DNA from: Actinoallomurus bryophytorum
GTDB taxonomy: Bacteria > Actinomycetota > Actinomycetes > Streptosporangiales > Streptosporangiaceae
Direction of reading: 5' to 3'
Assembly: GCF_006716425.1 (NCBI RefSeq)
Contig: NZ_VFOZ01000001.1
Location: forward strand, 3,286,001 to 3,350,000
DNA: 64,000 nt
The notes beneath the pieces are model-generated. The model saw only the letters and a program-made list of their open reading frames with translations, was not told the DNA's origin and did not search any database. Each line of letters begins with the position of its first letter. Position 1 is the first letter of the stretch. A program made the translations under genes and the position numbers. Shown one piece after another: positions 1 through 9,525 of the stretch.

Positions 1-116
1 TCGTGCCCTTCATGGTGCAGCTGACCCCGCTGACTCGCTCGAACCGGGTGCACAACGCCCTGTTCTCGCAGACGGCGCAGCTGTACGACTACACCAACAT
101 TTGGCTGAGCAAGTAG
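1..116 (+). CDS. C-terminal end of ABC transporter solute-binding protein (partial)
   Basis: An open frame enters from the left edge (codons begin at base 3) and ends at a TAG at 114-116. The last 37 residues end in a tyrosine-rich tail (QLYDYTNIWLSK). Directly downstream are two peptide-transport ATPases and two permeases in the same direction. This position suggests the tail of a family 5 extracellular peptide/nickel-binding lipoprotein, the usual partner of such genes. The tail alone does not identify the family, so the call rests mostly on context. The N-terminus lies outside the window. Confidence 0.6.
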   Translation, partial: VPFMVQLTPLTRSNRVHNALFSQTAQLYDYTNIWLSK

Positions 117-137
117 TACGCCCAGATCAGTGACCAC

Positions 138-172
138 GTGGGCGGGCAGCCCGACGAGGGCTGCCCGCCCAC
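138..172 (+). terminator. Strong hairpin after the solute-binding protein gene
   Basis: A perfect 15-bp inverted repeat (138-152 and 158-172, loop of 5) lies 21 bases after the stop codon. No T-run follows. It could be a terminator, or a processing hairpin that lowers expression of the downstream transporter genes relative to the binding protein, a common pattern in ABC operons (inference). Confidence 0.6.
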
Positions 173-272
173 ACTGGTGTGTGAGAAGTCCCGAGTCACC
201 CTCGTGACAGCGTCGTACACCACCTAATCTGGGACGACGCAAAATTTTCAACAATCCCTCAAGGGGAGATGC

Positions 273-1373
273 ATGAGCCTTCTCGAGGTCACCGACCTAC
301 AGGTCTCATTCAATACCTCGGACGGCGTGGTTCAGGCGGTTCGCGGTATCAGCTTCAGCATCGAGCCCGGCCGGACACTCGGCATCGTGGGCGAGTCGGG
401 ATCGGGCAAGAGCGTCTCTACACAGACGCTGCTCGGACTCAACTCCGGTGCTCGTGTCAGCGGTAGTGCCCTCTTCGAGGGGCAGGACCTGCTCGCGATG
501 AATCCTGATCAGCTGCGCCGGATCCGCGGAGCCCAGATCAGCATGATCTTCCAGGATCCTCTGTCCAGTCTGCACCCTCTGTACAAAGTGGGCTGGCAGA
601 TCGTTGAAATGATCCGCACCCACGAGCCGGAGGTGGGCAAGGCCGCGGCGCGCAAGCGTGCGGTCGAGCTCCTCGCCATGGTCGGGATCCCGCAGCCGGA
701 CCGGCGCGTCGACGACTTCCCCCACCAGTTCTCCGGCGGCATGCGGCAGCGCGCGATGATCGCGATGGCACTCGCGCTCAGCCCCAAGCTGATCATCGCT
801 GACGAGCCGACCACGGCGCTGGACGCAACGGTCCAGGCGCAGATCCTCGACCTCATGCAGCGGCTGCAGCGGGAGTTCGACACGGCGCTCATCATGATCA
901 CGCACGACCTGGGCGTGATCGCCGACATCGCGGACGACGTGCTCGTGATGTACGCGGGAAAGCCGGTCGAGCACACCGACCGCCGGTCGCTCTACTACCG
1001 GCCGCATCACCCCTATACCAAGGGCCTGCTCGAGTCGATCCCCCTGTCCACCGGTGCGAGCGAGCGCCTGACCCCCATCCCCGGCCAGCCTCCGAGCCTG
1101 ATCAACCTGCCCACCGGCTGCTCGTTCCATCCGCGATGTGCCTACGTCATGGACAAGTGCATCACCGATGGGCCGGAGCTGCGTGCGGTGGGCGCCGAGG
1201 CCGACGACGGAGTACGCCACGACTCGGCCTGCTGGCTGCCCAGAGCGGCGACCGGCCTCACCGCCGAAGCCGAGCAGCTCCGCACCAATGCCGCCCTCGA
1301 GGGTCGTACGGGCGCGGCGAAGAAGATCGCCGATCAGATCGCCGGCGAAGTGAAGGGACCGGTCGCCTCATGA
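273..1373 (+). CDS. Oligopeptide/dipeptide ABC transporter ATP-binding protein (DppD/OppD type)
   Basis: 366 residues; ATG preceded by an AAGGGGAG ribosome site. One of the two ATPases that power peptide import at the cytoplasmic face of the membrane. Visible: Walker A GESGSGKS near residue 42, ABC signature FSGGMRQR near 155, Walker B with LIIADEPTTALD near 175, and the H-loop MITHDLG near 207. The C-terminal oligopeptide-transporter extension carries the cysteine pair GCSFHPRC that is typical of the OppD/OppF group. It overlaps the next gene by 4 bases (ATGA), so the two are translationally coupled. The substrate (di- or oligopeptide, nickel) cannot be decided from sequence. Confidence 0.93.
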   Translation: MSLLEVTDLQVSFNTSDGVVQAVRGISFSIEPGRTLGIVGESGSGKSVSTQTLLGLNSGARVSGSALFEGQDLLAMNPDQLRRIRGAQISMIFQDPLSSLHPLYKVGWQIVEMIRTHEPEVGKAAARKRAVELLAMVGIPQPDRRVDDFPHQFSGGMRQRAMIAMALALSPKLIIADEPTTALDATVQAQILDLMQRLQREFDTALIMITHDLGVIADIADDVLVMYAGKPVEHTDRRSLYYRPHHPYTKGLLESIPLSTGASERLTPIPGQPPSLINLPTGCSFHPRCAYVMDKCITDGPELRAVGAEADDGVRHDSACWLPRAATGLTAEAEQLRTNAALEGRTGAAKKIADQIAGEVKGPVAS

Positions 1374-2449
1374 GCGATGTCACCGGAGGCGGTGACGTCC
1401 TCGTCAACATCGAGGACGTGTACAAGCACTTCCCCATCAAGCAGGGGATCGTCTTCCAGCGGGAGGTCGCTCGCGTTCATGCCGTCGACGGCGTGAACCT
1501 CGAGGTCCGCCGCGGCGAGACGCTCGGCATCGTCGGCGAGACGGGCTGTGGCAAGTCGACCCTGGCACGCTGCATCACCGGGCTGCACCCGGTCACCAAG
1601 GGCCGGATCGTCTTCGACGGCACCGACATCACCGAGCTCGGCCGCCGGCAGATGAAGACCTTCCGCCGCGACGTGCAGATGATCTTCCAGGACCCGTACG
1701 GCTCGCTGAACCCGCGCCGCCGCGTCGGCTCGATCATCGGTGACCCGTTCACCATCCACAACATCGCCGATGGCGCGGAGCGCAAGAAGCGCGTCCAGGA
1801 GCTCATGGAGCTGGTCGGGCTCAACCCCGAGCACTTCAACCGTTTCCCGGCGGAGTTCTCCGGCGGACAGCGGCAGCGCATCGGCGTCGCCAGGGCGCTG
1901 GCGCTGCGTCCCAAGCTGATCGTCTGCGACGAGCCGGTGTCGGCGCTGGACGTGTCGATCCAGGCCCAGGTCATCAACCTGCTCAAGGATCTGCAGCGCG
2001 AGCTCGGCCTGACCTACGTCTTCATCGCGCACGACCTGTCGGTCGTCCGGCACGTCAGCGACCGGGTCGCGGTCATGTACCTCGGGCGGATCGCCGAGCT
2101 GTCGGATGGCGAGACGCTGTACGAGCGCCCGCGCCACCCGTACACCAACGCGCTCCTGTCGGCGGCCTCGATCGCCGACCCGGACCGTGCGGAGAAGCGC
2201 GAGCGGATCGTGCTGTTCGGGGACGTGCCGTCGCCGATCAACCCGCCGTCCGGCTGCCGCTTCCACCCTCGGTGCCCCAAGGCGCAGGAACGCTGCACCG
2301 TGGAGGAGCCGGTTCTCAGCGTTACGAGCGGCGACCCGGACAACCACATCACCGCCTGCCATTTCCCGGTCGAGGCGGGTGAGCGTCTGGCTGAAGAGAG
2401 GGCCACGATCGAGCAGCAGTCCACCGAGCCGACGCTCCCGAGCGCCTAA
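1370..2449 (+). CDS. Oligopeptide/dipeptide ABC transporter ATP-binding protein (DppF/OppF type)
   Basis: 359 residues from the ATG that overlaps the previous stop (ATGA). A longer in-frame extension upstream lies inside the preceding gene and is unlikely to be used. Second ATPase of the importer, expected to pair with the preceding protein. It has Walker A GETGCGKST near residue 60, signature FSGGQRQR near 162, Walker B LIVCDEPVSALD near 182, and the C-terminal GCRFHPRCPKAQ motif of the peptide-transporter subgroup. The permease genes follow after 13 bases. Confidence 0.93.
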   Translation: MSDVTGGGDVLVNIEDVYKHFPIKQGIVFQREVARVHAVDGVNLEVRRGETLGIVGETGCGKSTLARCITGLHPVTKGRIVFDGTDITELGRRQMKTFRRDVQMIFQDPYGSLNPRRRVGSIIGDPFTIHNIADGAERKKRVQELMELVGLNPEHFNRFPAEFSGGQRQRIGVARALALRPKLIVCDEPVSALDVSIQAQVINLLKDLQRELGLTYVFIAHDLSVVRHVSDRVAVMYLGRIAELSDGETLYERPRHPYTNALLSAASIADPDRAEKRERIVLFGDVPSPINPPSGCRFHPRCPKAQERCTVEEPVLSVTSGDPDNHITACHFPVEAGERLAEERATIEQQSTEPTLPSA

Positions 2450-2462
2450 CCAGGAAGTCACC

Positions 2463-3419
2463 ATGAGTCTGATAGATCTCGAGGCCGAGGTCCCCCCGGC
2501 CGAGGCCGAAGAGGCCCGCGCCATCAAGGGACGCACGCCTTGGCAGCTCGCCTGGGCCCGGCTGCGCCAGGACAAAATCGCCATCATCTCGGCAGTGGTC
2601 ATCGTCCTGATCCTCTTGATGGCCGTCTGCGCGCCGCTGCTGACGCACTGGTTCGGCACCGATCCGACGAAGACCAACACCAACACCGGGCTGGACCCCG
2701 ATGGCCTGCCCATCGGACCCGGCGCCCATCACCTGCTCGGCACCGACGAGCTCGGCCGGGACATCTTCTCCCGTGCCATCTACGGTGCCCGCGTCTCTCT
2801 TGAGGTCGGTCTCATCTCCACGCTGATCGCCACGATCATCGGCGTGGCCATCGGCCTGGTCGCCGGTTACTACTCCGGCTGGCTCGATTCTGCCCTATCC
2901 CGGGTGCTGGAGATCGTGCTCTCCTTCCCCTATCTGATCGTGGCGCTCGTCGTGGCCGCCACCATCGGCCCCAGCGAGACAGGTGAGATCTGCGTCATCA
3001 GCGCCTTCTCCTTCGCCGCCATCGCGAGAGTCGTGCGCGGCCAGGTGATCCAGATCAAGGCGAGGGAGTACATCGAGGCGGCGCGTTCGCTCGGTGCCAG
3101 CAACCTGCGGATCATGGTCATCGACATCCTGCCGAACCTCCTCGCCCCCGTGATCGTCCTGGCGACGCTGCTGATCCCCACGGCGATCGTGACGGAGTCG
3201 ACACTGACCTTCCTCGGCGCCGGCGTCGACATCCGCATCCCCAGCTGGGGCGGCATGCTCAGCGAGTCGACGCAGTACTACCGGGTCGCCTGGTGGTACC
3301 TGTTCGTCCCGAGCGGTCTGCTGCTGCTCACCACACTGGCGTTCAACATGCTCGGCGACGGCGTGCGCGACGCGCTCGACCCGCGCAGCGAACGCGTACT
3401 GGCCAAGGCCGGAAAGTAG
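2463..3419 (+). CDS. Peptide ABC transporter permease (DppC/OppC type)
   Basis: 318 residues; start chosen at the ATG at 2463 behind AGGAAG rather than an upstream extension inside the previous gene. The cytoplasmic N-terminus is followed by a first membrane helix near residues 38-60. A loop with the OppC-type LLGTDELGRDIFSR motif follows, then further helices. The EAA loop (EYIEAARSLGASNLRIM) near residue 200 is the docking site for the ATPases. It belongs to the BPD_transp_1 family with an OppC N-terminal domain. Length is normal. The permease genes follow the ATPase genes, whereas most dpp/opp operons place permeases first. Confidence 0.92.
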   Translation: MSLIDLEAEVPPAEAEEARAIKGRTPWQLAWARLRQDKIAIISAVVIVLILLMAVCAPLLTHWFGTDPTKTNTNTGLDPDGLPIGPGAHHLLGTDELGRDIFSRAIYGARVSLEVGLISTLIATIIGVAIGLVAGYYSGWLDSALSRVLEIVLSFPYLIVALVVAATIGPSETGEICVISAFSFAAIARVVRGQVIQIKAREYIEAARSLGASNLRIMVIDILPNLLAPVIVLATLLIPTAIVTESTLTFLGAGVDIRIPSWGGMLSESTQYYRVAWWYLFVPSGLLLLTTLAFNMLGDGVRDALDPRSERVLAKAGK

Positions 3420-3428
3420 AGGCCGGCG

Positions 3429-4391
3429 ATGCTTCGATTCCTCATCCGCCGGCTCCTGCTCGGCGTGCTCACGTTGTGGCTCGTCTCGACGAGCGTGTTC
3501 ATTCTCGCGTACTGGGTGCCGAACGACCCGGCCCGTGCGATCGCGGGCGAACGCGCCACCCAGGAGATGGTCAACAACATCCGCAGGGCCCTGGGCCTGG
3601 ACGACCCGCTCATCGTCCAGTACGGCCGCTACATGGGTCACCTGGTCAAGTTCGACCTGGGCAGGTCCTACGTCAACGGCGGCACCAGCGTCTGGACGCT
3701 GGTGCAGGGCGCGCTGCCCACCACCGTGTGGCTGGTCTTCGGCGCCGGCATCATCTGGCTCGCCTTCGGCATCATCACCGGTGTCGTCAGCGCGACCAAG
3801 GCGCGCAGCCTCTTCGACCGGGCATCGACGGTCTTCGTCCTCATCGGGCTTTCGATTCCGCCGGCCGTCCTCGCGCTCACCCTGACGTACGTGCTGTTCT
3901 TCAAGCTGCGCACCAACGGCGTCGCCCTGTTCGACGTGGGCCCGCCCGGTAGCCCCTTCAGCGACCCCACCCTCTTCCTGTCGCGCATGGTGCTGCCGTG
4001 GGCGGCGCTGGCGTACCTGACCACCGCCACCTACACACGGCTGACCCGTAGCTCCATGCTCGAAGTGCTGGGCGAGGACTACATCCGGACGGCGCGTTCC
4101 AAGGGCCTTCCGGAGCGCCGCGTGCTGTACCGGCACGCGCTGCGGGCCGCGCTCACTCCGGTCATCACCCAGTTCGGCGTCGACATCGGCTACCTGATCG
4201 GCGGCACGCTGGTCACCGAGTCCGTGTTCGGTCTCAACGGGTTCGGCGCGCTGATCGTGCACTCGCTCAACATCGGGGACACCCCGACGATCATCGGCTG
4301 CACGATCTTCGTGGCACTCTTCATCGTGGTCGCGAACCTTCTCGTCGACATCTTGTACTCCTTCCTCGACCCCCGTGTCCGGGTCAGCTGA
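3429..4391 (+). CDS. Peptide ABC transporter permease (DppB/OppB type)
   Basis: 320 residues; starts 9 bases after the previous stop. It begins with the typical OppB N-terminus (MLRFLIRRLLLGVLTLWLVS) with a first membrane helix, then a periplasmic loop with DPARAIAGERAT and the GLDDPLIVQYGRYM segment that marks this subfamily. The EAA motif (DYIRTARSKGLPERRVLY) lies near residue 220. It should form a heterodimer with the DppC-type permease. Last gene of the transport operon; a strong hairpin follows. Confidence 0.92.
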   Translation: MLRFLIRRLLLGVLTLWLVSTSVFILAYWVPNDPARAIAGERATQEMVNNIRRALGLDDPLIVQYGRYMGHLVKFDLGRSYVNGGTSVWTLVQGALPTTVWLVFGAGIIWLAFGIITGVVSATKARSLFDRASTVFVLIGLSIPPAVLALTLTYVLFFKLRTNGVALFDVGPPGSPFSDPTLFLSRMVLPWAALAYLTTATYTRLTRSSMLEVLGEDYIRTARSKGLPERRVLYRHALRAALTPVITQFGVDIGYLIGGTLVTESVFGLNGFGALIVHSLNIGDTPTIIGCTIFVALFIVVANLLVDILYSFLDPRVRVS

Positions 4392-4419
4392 CCAGGCACA
4401 TCACCCGTAACGGCGGTTC

Positions 4420-4454
4420 ACGGCCGGCGACCTTCGAAGGAAGGCGCCGGCCGT
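4420..4454 (+). terminator. Terminator-like hairpin after the peptide transporter operon
   Basis: A perfect 10-bp inverted repeat (ACGGCCGGCG at 4420-4429 with its complement at 4445-4454) lies 29 bases past the dppB-type stop. There is no long T-run, as is usual for high-GC actinobacterial terminators. Confidence 0.6.
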
Positions 4455-4513
4455 CCGCGTTCCCGTGCCGCCGGACGGGCCGTGTCTGACCTGACCATTC
4501 GCTGATCTAGGCT

Positions 4514-5824
4514 GTGGCCGTGTCGTACGCGTCGGACCTGCGGCTGGTCCTCAAAGGCCGGGACTTTCGCCGCCTCTTCGCGACGCGGCTCGTCTCCGCG
4601 CTCTCCGATGGCGTGTTCCAGGTGGGCGTCGCGGGATACGTGCTGTTCTCTCCCGAGCAGAAGGCCACCGCGGCGGAGGCCGCGGCGACCGCGGCGGTGC
4701 TGCTGCTGCCCTACTCCGTGGTCGGGCCGTTCGCCGGCGTCTTCATCGACCGCTGGCGCCGCCGCCAGATCCTCGTCTACGCGCCTTTGATCCGTGCCCT
4801 GTGCCTGGCCGCCACCGCGGCCCTCCTGCTGTACGGGCACGACGGCGCGCCGTTCCTGCTGTCCGCGCTCATCGTGCTGGGCGTCAACCGGTTCTTCCTG
4901 TCCGCGCTGTCGGCCGGGCTCCCGCATGTCGTCGGCCGGCCCGAGCTGATCACCGCGAACGCCGTGTCGGTCACCTCGGGGACGATGGCGTCCTTCGCCG
5001 GAGCGGGCGTCGGCTACCTGTTGCGGCTGGGGTTCGGCGCCGACCAGCACGGCACCGCGCTCGTCCTGCTGTCGGCGGCAGCCGTGTACGTCGCGACATC
5101 GGCGATCGCCACGACCCTCGGCCGTGACCTGCTCGGCCCGGAGCTGCGCCTGGCCCGGCAACAGACCCGCGAGGCGGTACGCCAGGTGTTGCACGGCCTG
5201 GTCGACGGCGCACGGCACGTACGCGAACGGCGCGCGGCCGCCGCGGCTCTCGGCGCCATCGGCATGCACCGCTTCCTGTACGGCATCACGACGATCATGA
5301 CCGTGCTGCTGTTCCGCAACTACTTCACCGACAACGCCCAGGCGGGGATGGGCGGGTTCGCGCTCACGCTCGTGGTGTCCGGGTTCGGGTACTTCCTGGC
5401 CGCCGTGATCACCCCGGTGGTGACCGAGCGGATCCGCAAGGAAGTGTGGATCACCGCTCAGCTCGCCTTCGCGGCCGTGGCGGAGGTCGTGCTGGCGGCG
5501 CCGTTCAAGCCGATCCCGTTCGTCATCGGCGGGTTCGCACTCGGCGTCGCGGCCCAGGGAGTGAAGCTCTGCGTCGACACGATCATGCAGACGATCATCC
5601 TCGACGCCTACCGGGGCCGGGTGTTCTCGTTCTACGACATGATCTTCAACGGCCTGTACGTTGCGGGCTTCGCGGTCGCGGCGGCCATCCTGCCGCCGAC
5701 GGGCAAGTCCTATGCCGCCCTCGCCGTGATCGGCTGCGGCTATGGCCTCGCCGCGGTGGCCTACTGGTTCGGCGCCAAAAACACGGTGAATGTTGCTACC
5801 GCCGGTAGTGACTTGGAGGTATGA
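4514..5824 (+). CDS. Major facilitator superfamily transporter
   Basis: About 436 residues; GTG at 4514, with a second GTG at 4520 equally possible. Many hydrophobic segments separated by short charged loops (IDRWRRRQILVYAPLIRA near residue 75 resembles the MFS loop 2-3 region) indicate an integral membrane MFS protein of roughly 10-12 helices. The region with RETREAVRQVLHGLVDGARHV near 220 is the central cytoplasmic loop. Substrate unknown; this MVS-like, MFS_3-type shape is shared by many efflux proteins. Its stop overlaps the start of the next gene (ATGA), linking it to the toxin-antitoxin pair. Confidence 0.85.
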   Translation: MAVSYASDLRLVLKGRDFRRLFATRLVSALSDGVFQVGVAGYVLFSPEQKATAAEAAATAAVLLLPYSVVGPFAGVFIDRWRRRQILVYAPLIRALCLAATAALLLYGHDGAPFLLSALIVLGVNRFFLSALSAGLPHVVGRPELITANAVSVTSGTMASFAGAGVGYLLRLGFGADQHGTALVLLSAAAVYVATSAIATTLGRDLLGPELRLARQQTREAVRQVLHGLVDGARHVRERRAAAAALGAIGMHRFLYGITTIMTVLLFRNYFTDNAQAGMGGFALTLVVSGFGYFLAAVITPVVTERIRKEVWITAQLAFAAVAEVVLAAPFKPIPFVIGGFALGVAAQGVKLCVDTIMQTIILDAYRGRVFSFYDMIFNGLYVAGFAVAAAILPPTGKSYAALAVIGCGYGLAAVAYWFGAKNTVNVATAGSDLEV

Positions 5825-6114
5825 GCAAGTCTCACCGGGCAGACGACGCCGAACATGCCGTATCCGACCGAGTACGGAAAGTTAGCGTTTCGATGCCGGA
5901 TTCCCTCATACGCCAGGTCAAGGAGCGTGTAGGTTCCGGATCGTTCAGCCGCTATGTCACGGAGGCAGTGATGCGTCAGATCCAGATGGACAACCTCGAC
6001 GACCTCATCGCCGACTACGTCTCGCGGCACGGCCCCCTGCCCCAAGAGGCACTCGACAAGACGGAGAAGGCGTGGAGCGAGCTCGAAGCAAAATGGGCCG
6101 AGGAGGGTTTCTAG
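5821..6114 (+). CDS. Ribbon-helix-helix antitoxin (VapB/CopG-like)
   Basis: 97 residues; ATG overlaps the MFS stop (ATGA). The segment VRKVSVSMPDSLIRQVKERV near residues 19-38, followed by GSFSRYVTEAVMRQI, has the beta strand plus two helices of a ribbon-helix-helix DNA-binding domain. The acidic C-terminal half ([22 protein letters not shown]) fits a toxin-binding tail. The reading frame overlaps the next gene (PIN domain) by 22 bases, the usual order antitoxin then toxin. It probably represses its own operon and neutralises the toxin. Base composition is a little less GC-biased than the neighbours, suggesting acquisition. Confidence 0.8.
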   Translation: MSKSHRADDAEHAVSDRVRKVSVSMPDSLIRQVKERVGSGSFSRYVTEAVMRQIQMDNLDDLIADYVSRHGPLPQEALDKTEKAWSELEAKWAEEGF

Positions 6115-6506
6115 CAAGGACTCTCGTCCTCGACTCAGAAGGTGTCTCGAAACTCGCCCTCGATGATCCGGCGGTCATGCCGCACGTGTTCGAGGCCCGC
6201 AAGAGACAGGCACCTGTCGTGGCGAGTGCCGTTACCTTGACGGAGGTGCTGCGCGGATCCTCGCGAGACGCCCGCGTTCATCGCGTTCTGAAAAAGGTCG
6301 AGGTCATACCGCTCACCCGAGAACTCGGGCGTAGCGCGGGCGACCTCCTCGGTACCAGTGGGTTGCCCGCCACCGCCTCGATCGACGCGATGGTCGTGGC
6401 CACCGCCCTCGTTCAGGCACGGCCTGTCATGATCCTCACGAGCGCCCCTGGCGATCTGTCCGCCCTCGTCGGCGGAGCACCCGGGATCGGCCTCCTTCAC
6501 ATCTGA
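6093..6506 (+). CDS. PIN-domain toxin (VapC-like ribonuclease)
   Basis: 137 residues from the ATG at 6093; an upstream GTG at 6072 would overlap the antitoxin further. The PIN-domain acidic residues are visible: D in [12 protein letters not shown] near residue 13, E in TLTEVLRG near 47, D in [11 protein letters not shown] near 98, and D in [12 protein letters not shown] near 121. VapC toxins cleave specific tRNAs or rRNA when the antitoxin is degraded; the target here is unknown. The 3' end overlaps the convergent bioA gene by 10 bases. No frameshift is seen, so the pair looks intact. Confidence 0.82.
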   Translation: MGRGGFLARTLVLDSEGVSKLALDDPAVMPHVFEARKRQAPVVASAVTLTEVLRGSSRDARVHRVLKKVEVIPLTRELGRSAGDLLGTSGLPATASIDAMVVATALVQARPVMILTSAPGDLSALVGGAPGIGLLHI

Positions 6507-7783
6507 TCGGCCGCGGCCACCATCGCGGTCGTGATCTGGGCGAGGTCGGACGGCTCGGTGACGTACGGGGGCATCGTGTAGATGAGGTTGCCGAACGGGC
6601 GGAGCCATACGCCGTGGCTCATGACCGTCTCCTGGACCGCGGCCACGTCGACCGGCTCGATGGTCTCGATCACGCCGATCGCGCCCAGCACCCGTACATC
6701 ACGGACGCCGGGCAGGCCTCGCGCCGGTTCCAGCCCCTCGGTGAGCCCCTTCTCGATCCCCGTGACCTCCGCGTGCCAGTCGCGCTCCCTCAGCAGCCCG
6801 ATCGACGCGACCGCCGCCGCACAGGCGAGCGGGTTGGCCATGTAGGTCGGGCCGTGCATGAGCACACCCGCCTCGCCCTCGCTGATCCCACGTGCCACCC
6901 GGTCGGTGCACAGGGTCGCGGCCATGGTCAGGTATCCACCGGTCAGCGCCTTGCCCACGCACATGATGTCGGGAGACACCCCGGCATGCTCACAGCCGAA
7001 GAACGTCCCGGAGCGCCCGAAGCCGGTGGCGATCTCATCGAGGATCAACAGCACGTCGTACTCGTCGGCGAGCTCGCGCAGCAGCCGCAGCCAGGCCGGG
7101 GCGTAGAAGCGCATCCCGCCGGCGCCCTGCACGACCGGCTCCACGATGATCGCGGCGAGCTCGCCGGCGTGCTCGGTGACGAGACGCCTCAGCTCGGCGG
7201 CGTAGTCCGGGTCCTCGCCCGAGACGGGCGGCATCGGCGCGAACACGTGGCGCGGCAGCTGGTCCGCGAACAGGTGGTGCATGCCGTTCACCGGATCGCA
7301 CACCGCCATCGCGCCGAACGTGTCGCCGTGGTACCCGCCGCGCACGGTGAGCAGGCGCGTCCTGGAACGGCCGCGCGAACGCCAGTACTGCAACGCCATC
7401 TTGATCGCGACCTCGACGGACACGGACCCGGAGTCGGCGAAGAAGACCTTCGTGAGCGGCTCCGGTGTCAGGTCGACCAGCGCTCGCGCCAGGCGTACCG
7501 CGAGCGGGTGGGTGAGGCCGCCGAACATCACGTGCGCCATCTCGCCGAGCTGCGCGCTCACGGCGGCGTCGAGCGCCGGATGGCGGTATCCGTGGATCGC
7601 CGCCCACCACGAGGACATGCCGTCGATCAGCACGCGGCCGTCGGCCAGCGTCAGCCGCACGCCCTCGGCCGAGACCACCGGGTGGACCGGTGTCGTGGCC
7701 GGCATGGGGGAGTACGGATGCCAGATGTGGCTACGGTCGAAGGCGAGGAGCTCGGCCGCGGACAGGTCCTCAGCGTGCGTCAT
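6497..7783 (-). CDS. bioA: Adenosylmethionine-8-amino-7-oxononanoate aminotransferase
   Basis: 428 residues from the ATG overlapping the cca stop (ATGA); an upstream GTG would add six residues. BioA converts 7-keto-8-aminopelargonate to 7,8-diaminopelargonate using S-adenosylmethionine as amino donor, with PLP, in biotin synthesis. Visible: HIWHPYSPM near residue 20, [15 protein letters not shown] near 57 (substrate site), [11 protein letters not shown] near 150, the PLP-binding [12 protein letters not shown] near 240 and the catalytic-lysine region [15 protein letters not shown] near 275. Other bio genes are not adjacent; coupling to cca looks like a chance operon. Confidence 0.93.
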   Translation of the reverse strand: MTHAEDLSAAELLAFDRSHIWHPYSPMPATTPVHPVVSAEGVRLTLADGRVLIDGMSSWWAAIHGYRHPALDAAVSAQLGEMAHVMFGGLTHPLAVRLARALVDLTPEPLTKVFFADSGSVSVEVAIKMALQYWRSRGRSRTRLLTVRGGYHGDTFGAMAVCDPVNGMHHLFADQLPRHVFAPMPPVSGEDPDYAAELRRLVTEHAGELAAIIVEPVVQGAGGMRFYAPAWLRLLRELADEYDVLLILDEIATGFGRSGTFFGCEHAGVSPDIMCVGKALTGGYLTMAATLCTDRVARGISEGEAGVLMHGPTYMANPLACAAAVASIGLLRERDWHAEVTGIEKGLTEGLEPARGLPGVRDVRVLGAIGVIETIEPVDVAAVQETVMSHGVWLRPFGNLIYTMPPYVTEPSDLAQITTAMVAAADQM

Positions 7784-9186
7784 GACTGGTCCTGCCACCA
7801 CTCCCGCAGCGCCGTGGAGGCGGCCTCCTTGCCCACCGGCCCCTGGTCCAGGCGCAGGTCGAGCAGGAACTTGTAGGCCTTGCCGACCTCGGGGCCGGGT
7901 TGCAGGCCGAGGACCTGCTGGATCTCGTGCCCGTCCAGCTCAGGACGGAGCTTGGCCAGCTCCTCTTCCTGCTCCAGTCGCGCGATCCGCAGCTCCAGGT
8001 CGTCATAGGTCCGCGCCAGCGCCGCCGCCTTGCGCTTGTTGCGCGTGGTGCAGTCGGCCCGGGTCAGCTTGTGCAGCCGTGGCAGCAGGTGCCCGGCGTC
8101 GCGGACGTAACGCCGCACCGCCGAGTCGGTCCACTCGCCCTTGCCGTACCCGTGGAAGCGCAGGTGCAGCTCGACCAGCCGGGACACGTCCGCCACGACG
8201 TCCTTCGGGTAGCGCAGCGCGACGAGCCGCGCCTTGCTCATCGAGGCTCCGACGACCTCGTGGTGGTGGAAGGTCACCCGGCCGCCCTCGACGAACGAAC
8301 GGGTCTTCGGCTTGCCGATGTCGTGCAGCAGCGCGGCCAGCCGCAGCACCAGGTCCGGACCGTCCTTCTCCTGGGCGATCGCCTGCTCCAAGACGATCAG
8401 CGAGTGGTCGTACACGTCCTTGTGCCGGTGGTGCTCGTCGATCTCCAGCCTGAGCTTGGGCAGTTCGGGCAGCACCTGCGCCGCGAGTCCGGTGTCGACC
8501 AGGAGTGCCAGGCCGTCGCGTGGCCGTGCGCCCATCAGCAGCTTGGAGATCTCGTCGCGGATCCGCTCGGCCGAGACGATCTCGAGGCGGCCCGCCATCT
8601 CGGTCATGGCCGTGACCACTTCCGGCGCGACCGTGAAACCGAGCTGGGAGGAGAAGCGCGCGGCCCGCAGCATCCGCAGCGGGTCGTCGCCGAAGGAGTC
8701 CTCCGGGCGCCCCGGCGTGCGGATCAGCTTGGCCCGCAGGTCGTCCAGTCCCCCGTACGGATCGACGAACTCATGCCCCGGCAGGCGCGCGGCCATGGCG
8801 TTGACCGCGAAGTCCCGGCGTGCCAGGTCGTCCTCCAGTGACGTGCCGTAGGAGACCTCCGGCTTGCGCGACTTGGTGTCATAGGACTCGCTGCGGTAGG
8901 TCGTGATCTCGATCTGATGGTCACCCTTGCGCAGGCCGACCGTGCCGAACTCGATGCCGATCGTCCAGACGGCGTCCGCCCAGCCGTCGACGATCTCCAG
9001 AATGCGCTCCGGTCGCGCGTCCGTGGTGAAGTCGAGGTCGCTGACCGAGCGCCCGAGCAGGACATCGCGCACCGGGCCGCCGACGAGCGCGAGCTCATGG
9101 CCCGCGGAGGCGAAAACCCGGCCGAGGTCGTCGGCGAGTGGCGTCACCCGGCCGAGCAGCTCGGTGATGGCGGCTTGATGCTTCAT
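7780..9186 (-). CDS. cca: CCA tRNA nucleotidyltransferase
   Basis: About 468 residues from the ATG at 9186; a GTG at 9207 or an ATG at 9273 would lengthen the N-terminus, and no start has a convincing ribosome site. Adds or repairs the 3' CCA of tRNAs. Nucleotidyltransferase motifs: [11 protein letters not shown], then [11 protein letters not shown] with the metal-binding Dx[11 protein letters not shown] and the ERIRDE region. A C-terminal HD domain follows ([20 protein letters not shown]), as in actinobacterial PcnA-type enzymes. The tRNA-Ala in this window lacks an encoded CCA, so this activity is needed. Transcribed divergently from the Nudix gene, the conserved actinobacterial arrangement. 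Confidence 0.93.
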   Translation of the reverse strand: MKHQAAITELLGRVTPLADDLGRVFASAGHELALVGGPVRDVLLGRSVSDLDFTTDARPERILEIVDGWADAVWTIGIEFGTVGLRKGDHQIEITTYRSESYDTKSRKPEVSYGTSLEDDLARRDFAVNAMAARLPGHEFVDPYGGLDDLRAKLIRTPGRPEDSFGDDPLRMLRAARFSSQLGFTVAPEVVTAMTEMAGRLEIVSAERIRDEISKLLMGARPRDGLALLVDTGLAAQVLPELPKLRLEIDEHHRHKDVYDHSLIVLEQAIAQEKDGPDLVLRLAALLHDIGKPKTRSFVEGGRVTFHHHEVVGASMSKARLVALRYPKDVVADVSRLVELHLRFHGYGKGEWTDSAVRRYVRDAGHLLPRLHKLTRADCTTRNKRKAAALARTYDDLELRIARLEQEEELAKLRPELDGHEIQQVLGLQPGPEVGKAYKFLLDLRLDQGPVGKEAASTALREWWQDQS

Positions 9187-9483
9187 GGTCAGTCCGTCGT
9201 TCGACACGGCAATCGAGCGTAGATCCTCGCAGGTGACAGGCAAAACGCGAATCGCATAGTCCTTGATCCTCATTGGTTCCGAAATGGGGGTACGTTCGGC
9301 AACGAAGCCACGGAGACGAGTATGAAGGACACACTCTCCCTACATCGTCTGTTGCCACCGTGGCCGCCGGTCCACGGGATCGTCCGGCCGAACGCGGCCA
9401 CCGGCTCCTCCCCTCGCCGCCGATGCCGCCCGAGGACGCCTGGCGTGCTCTCTCCCGCAGACTCCCCGAAAACGCCGGAAGCA

Positions 9484-9525
9484 ATGACCGATTACGCATG
9501 GCTGGCTACTACCATTGCCGCCGTG
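9484..9525 (+). promoter_or_regulatory. Candidate -10 element for a leaderless Nudix transcript
   Basis: TACCAT at 9510-9515 matches the actinobacterial TANNNT -10 element and ends seven bases before a GTG at 9523. That spacing puts the transcription start at or next to the start codon. No clear -35 is seen. Confidence 0.4.

Noticed and set aside
1136..1369. N-terminal extension of the DppF-type ATPase
   Set aside because: It lies inside the DppD-type gene in another frame; the ATG at 1370 with ATGA overlap and normal length is the better start.
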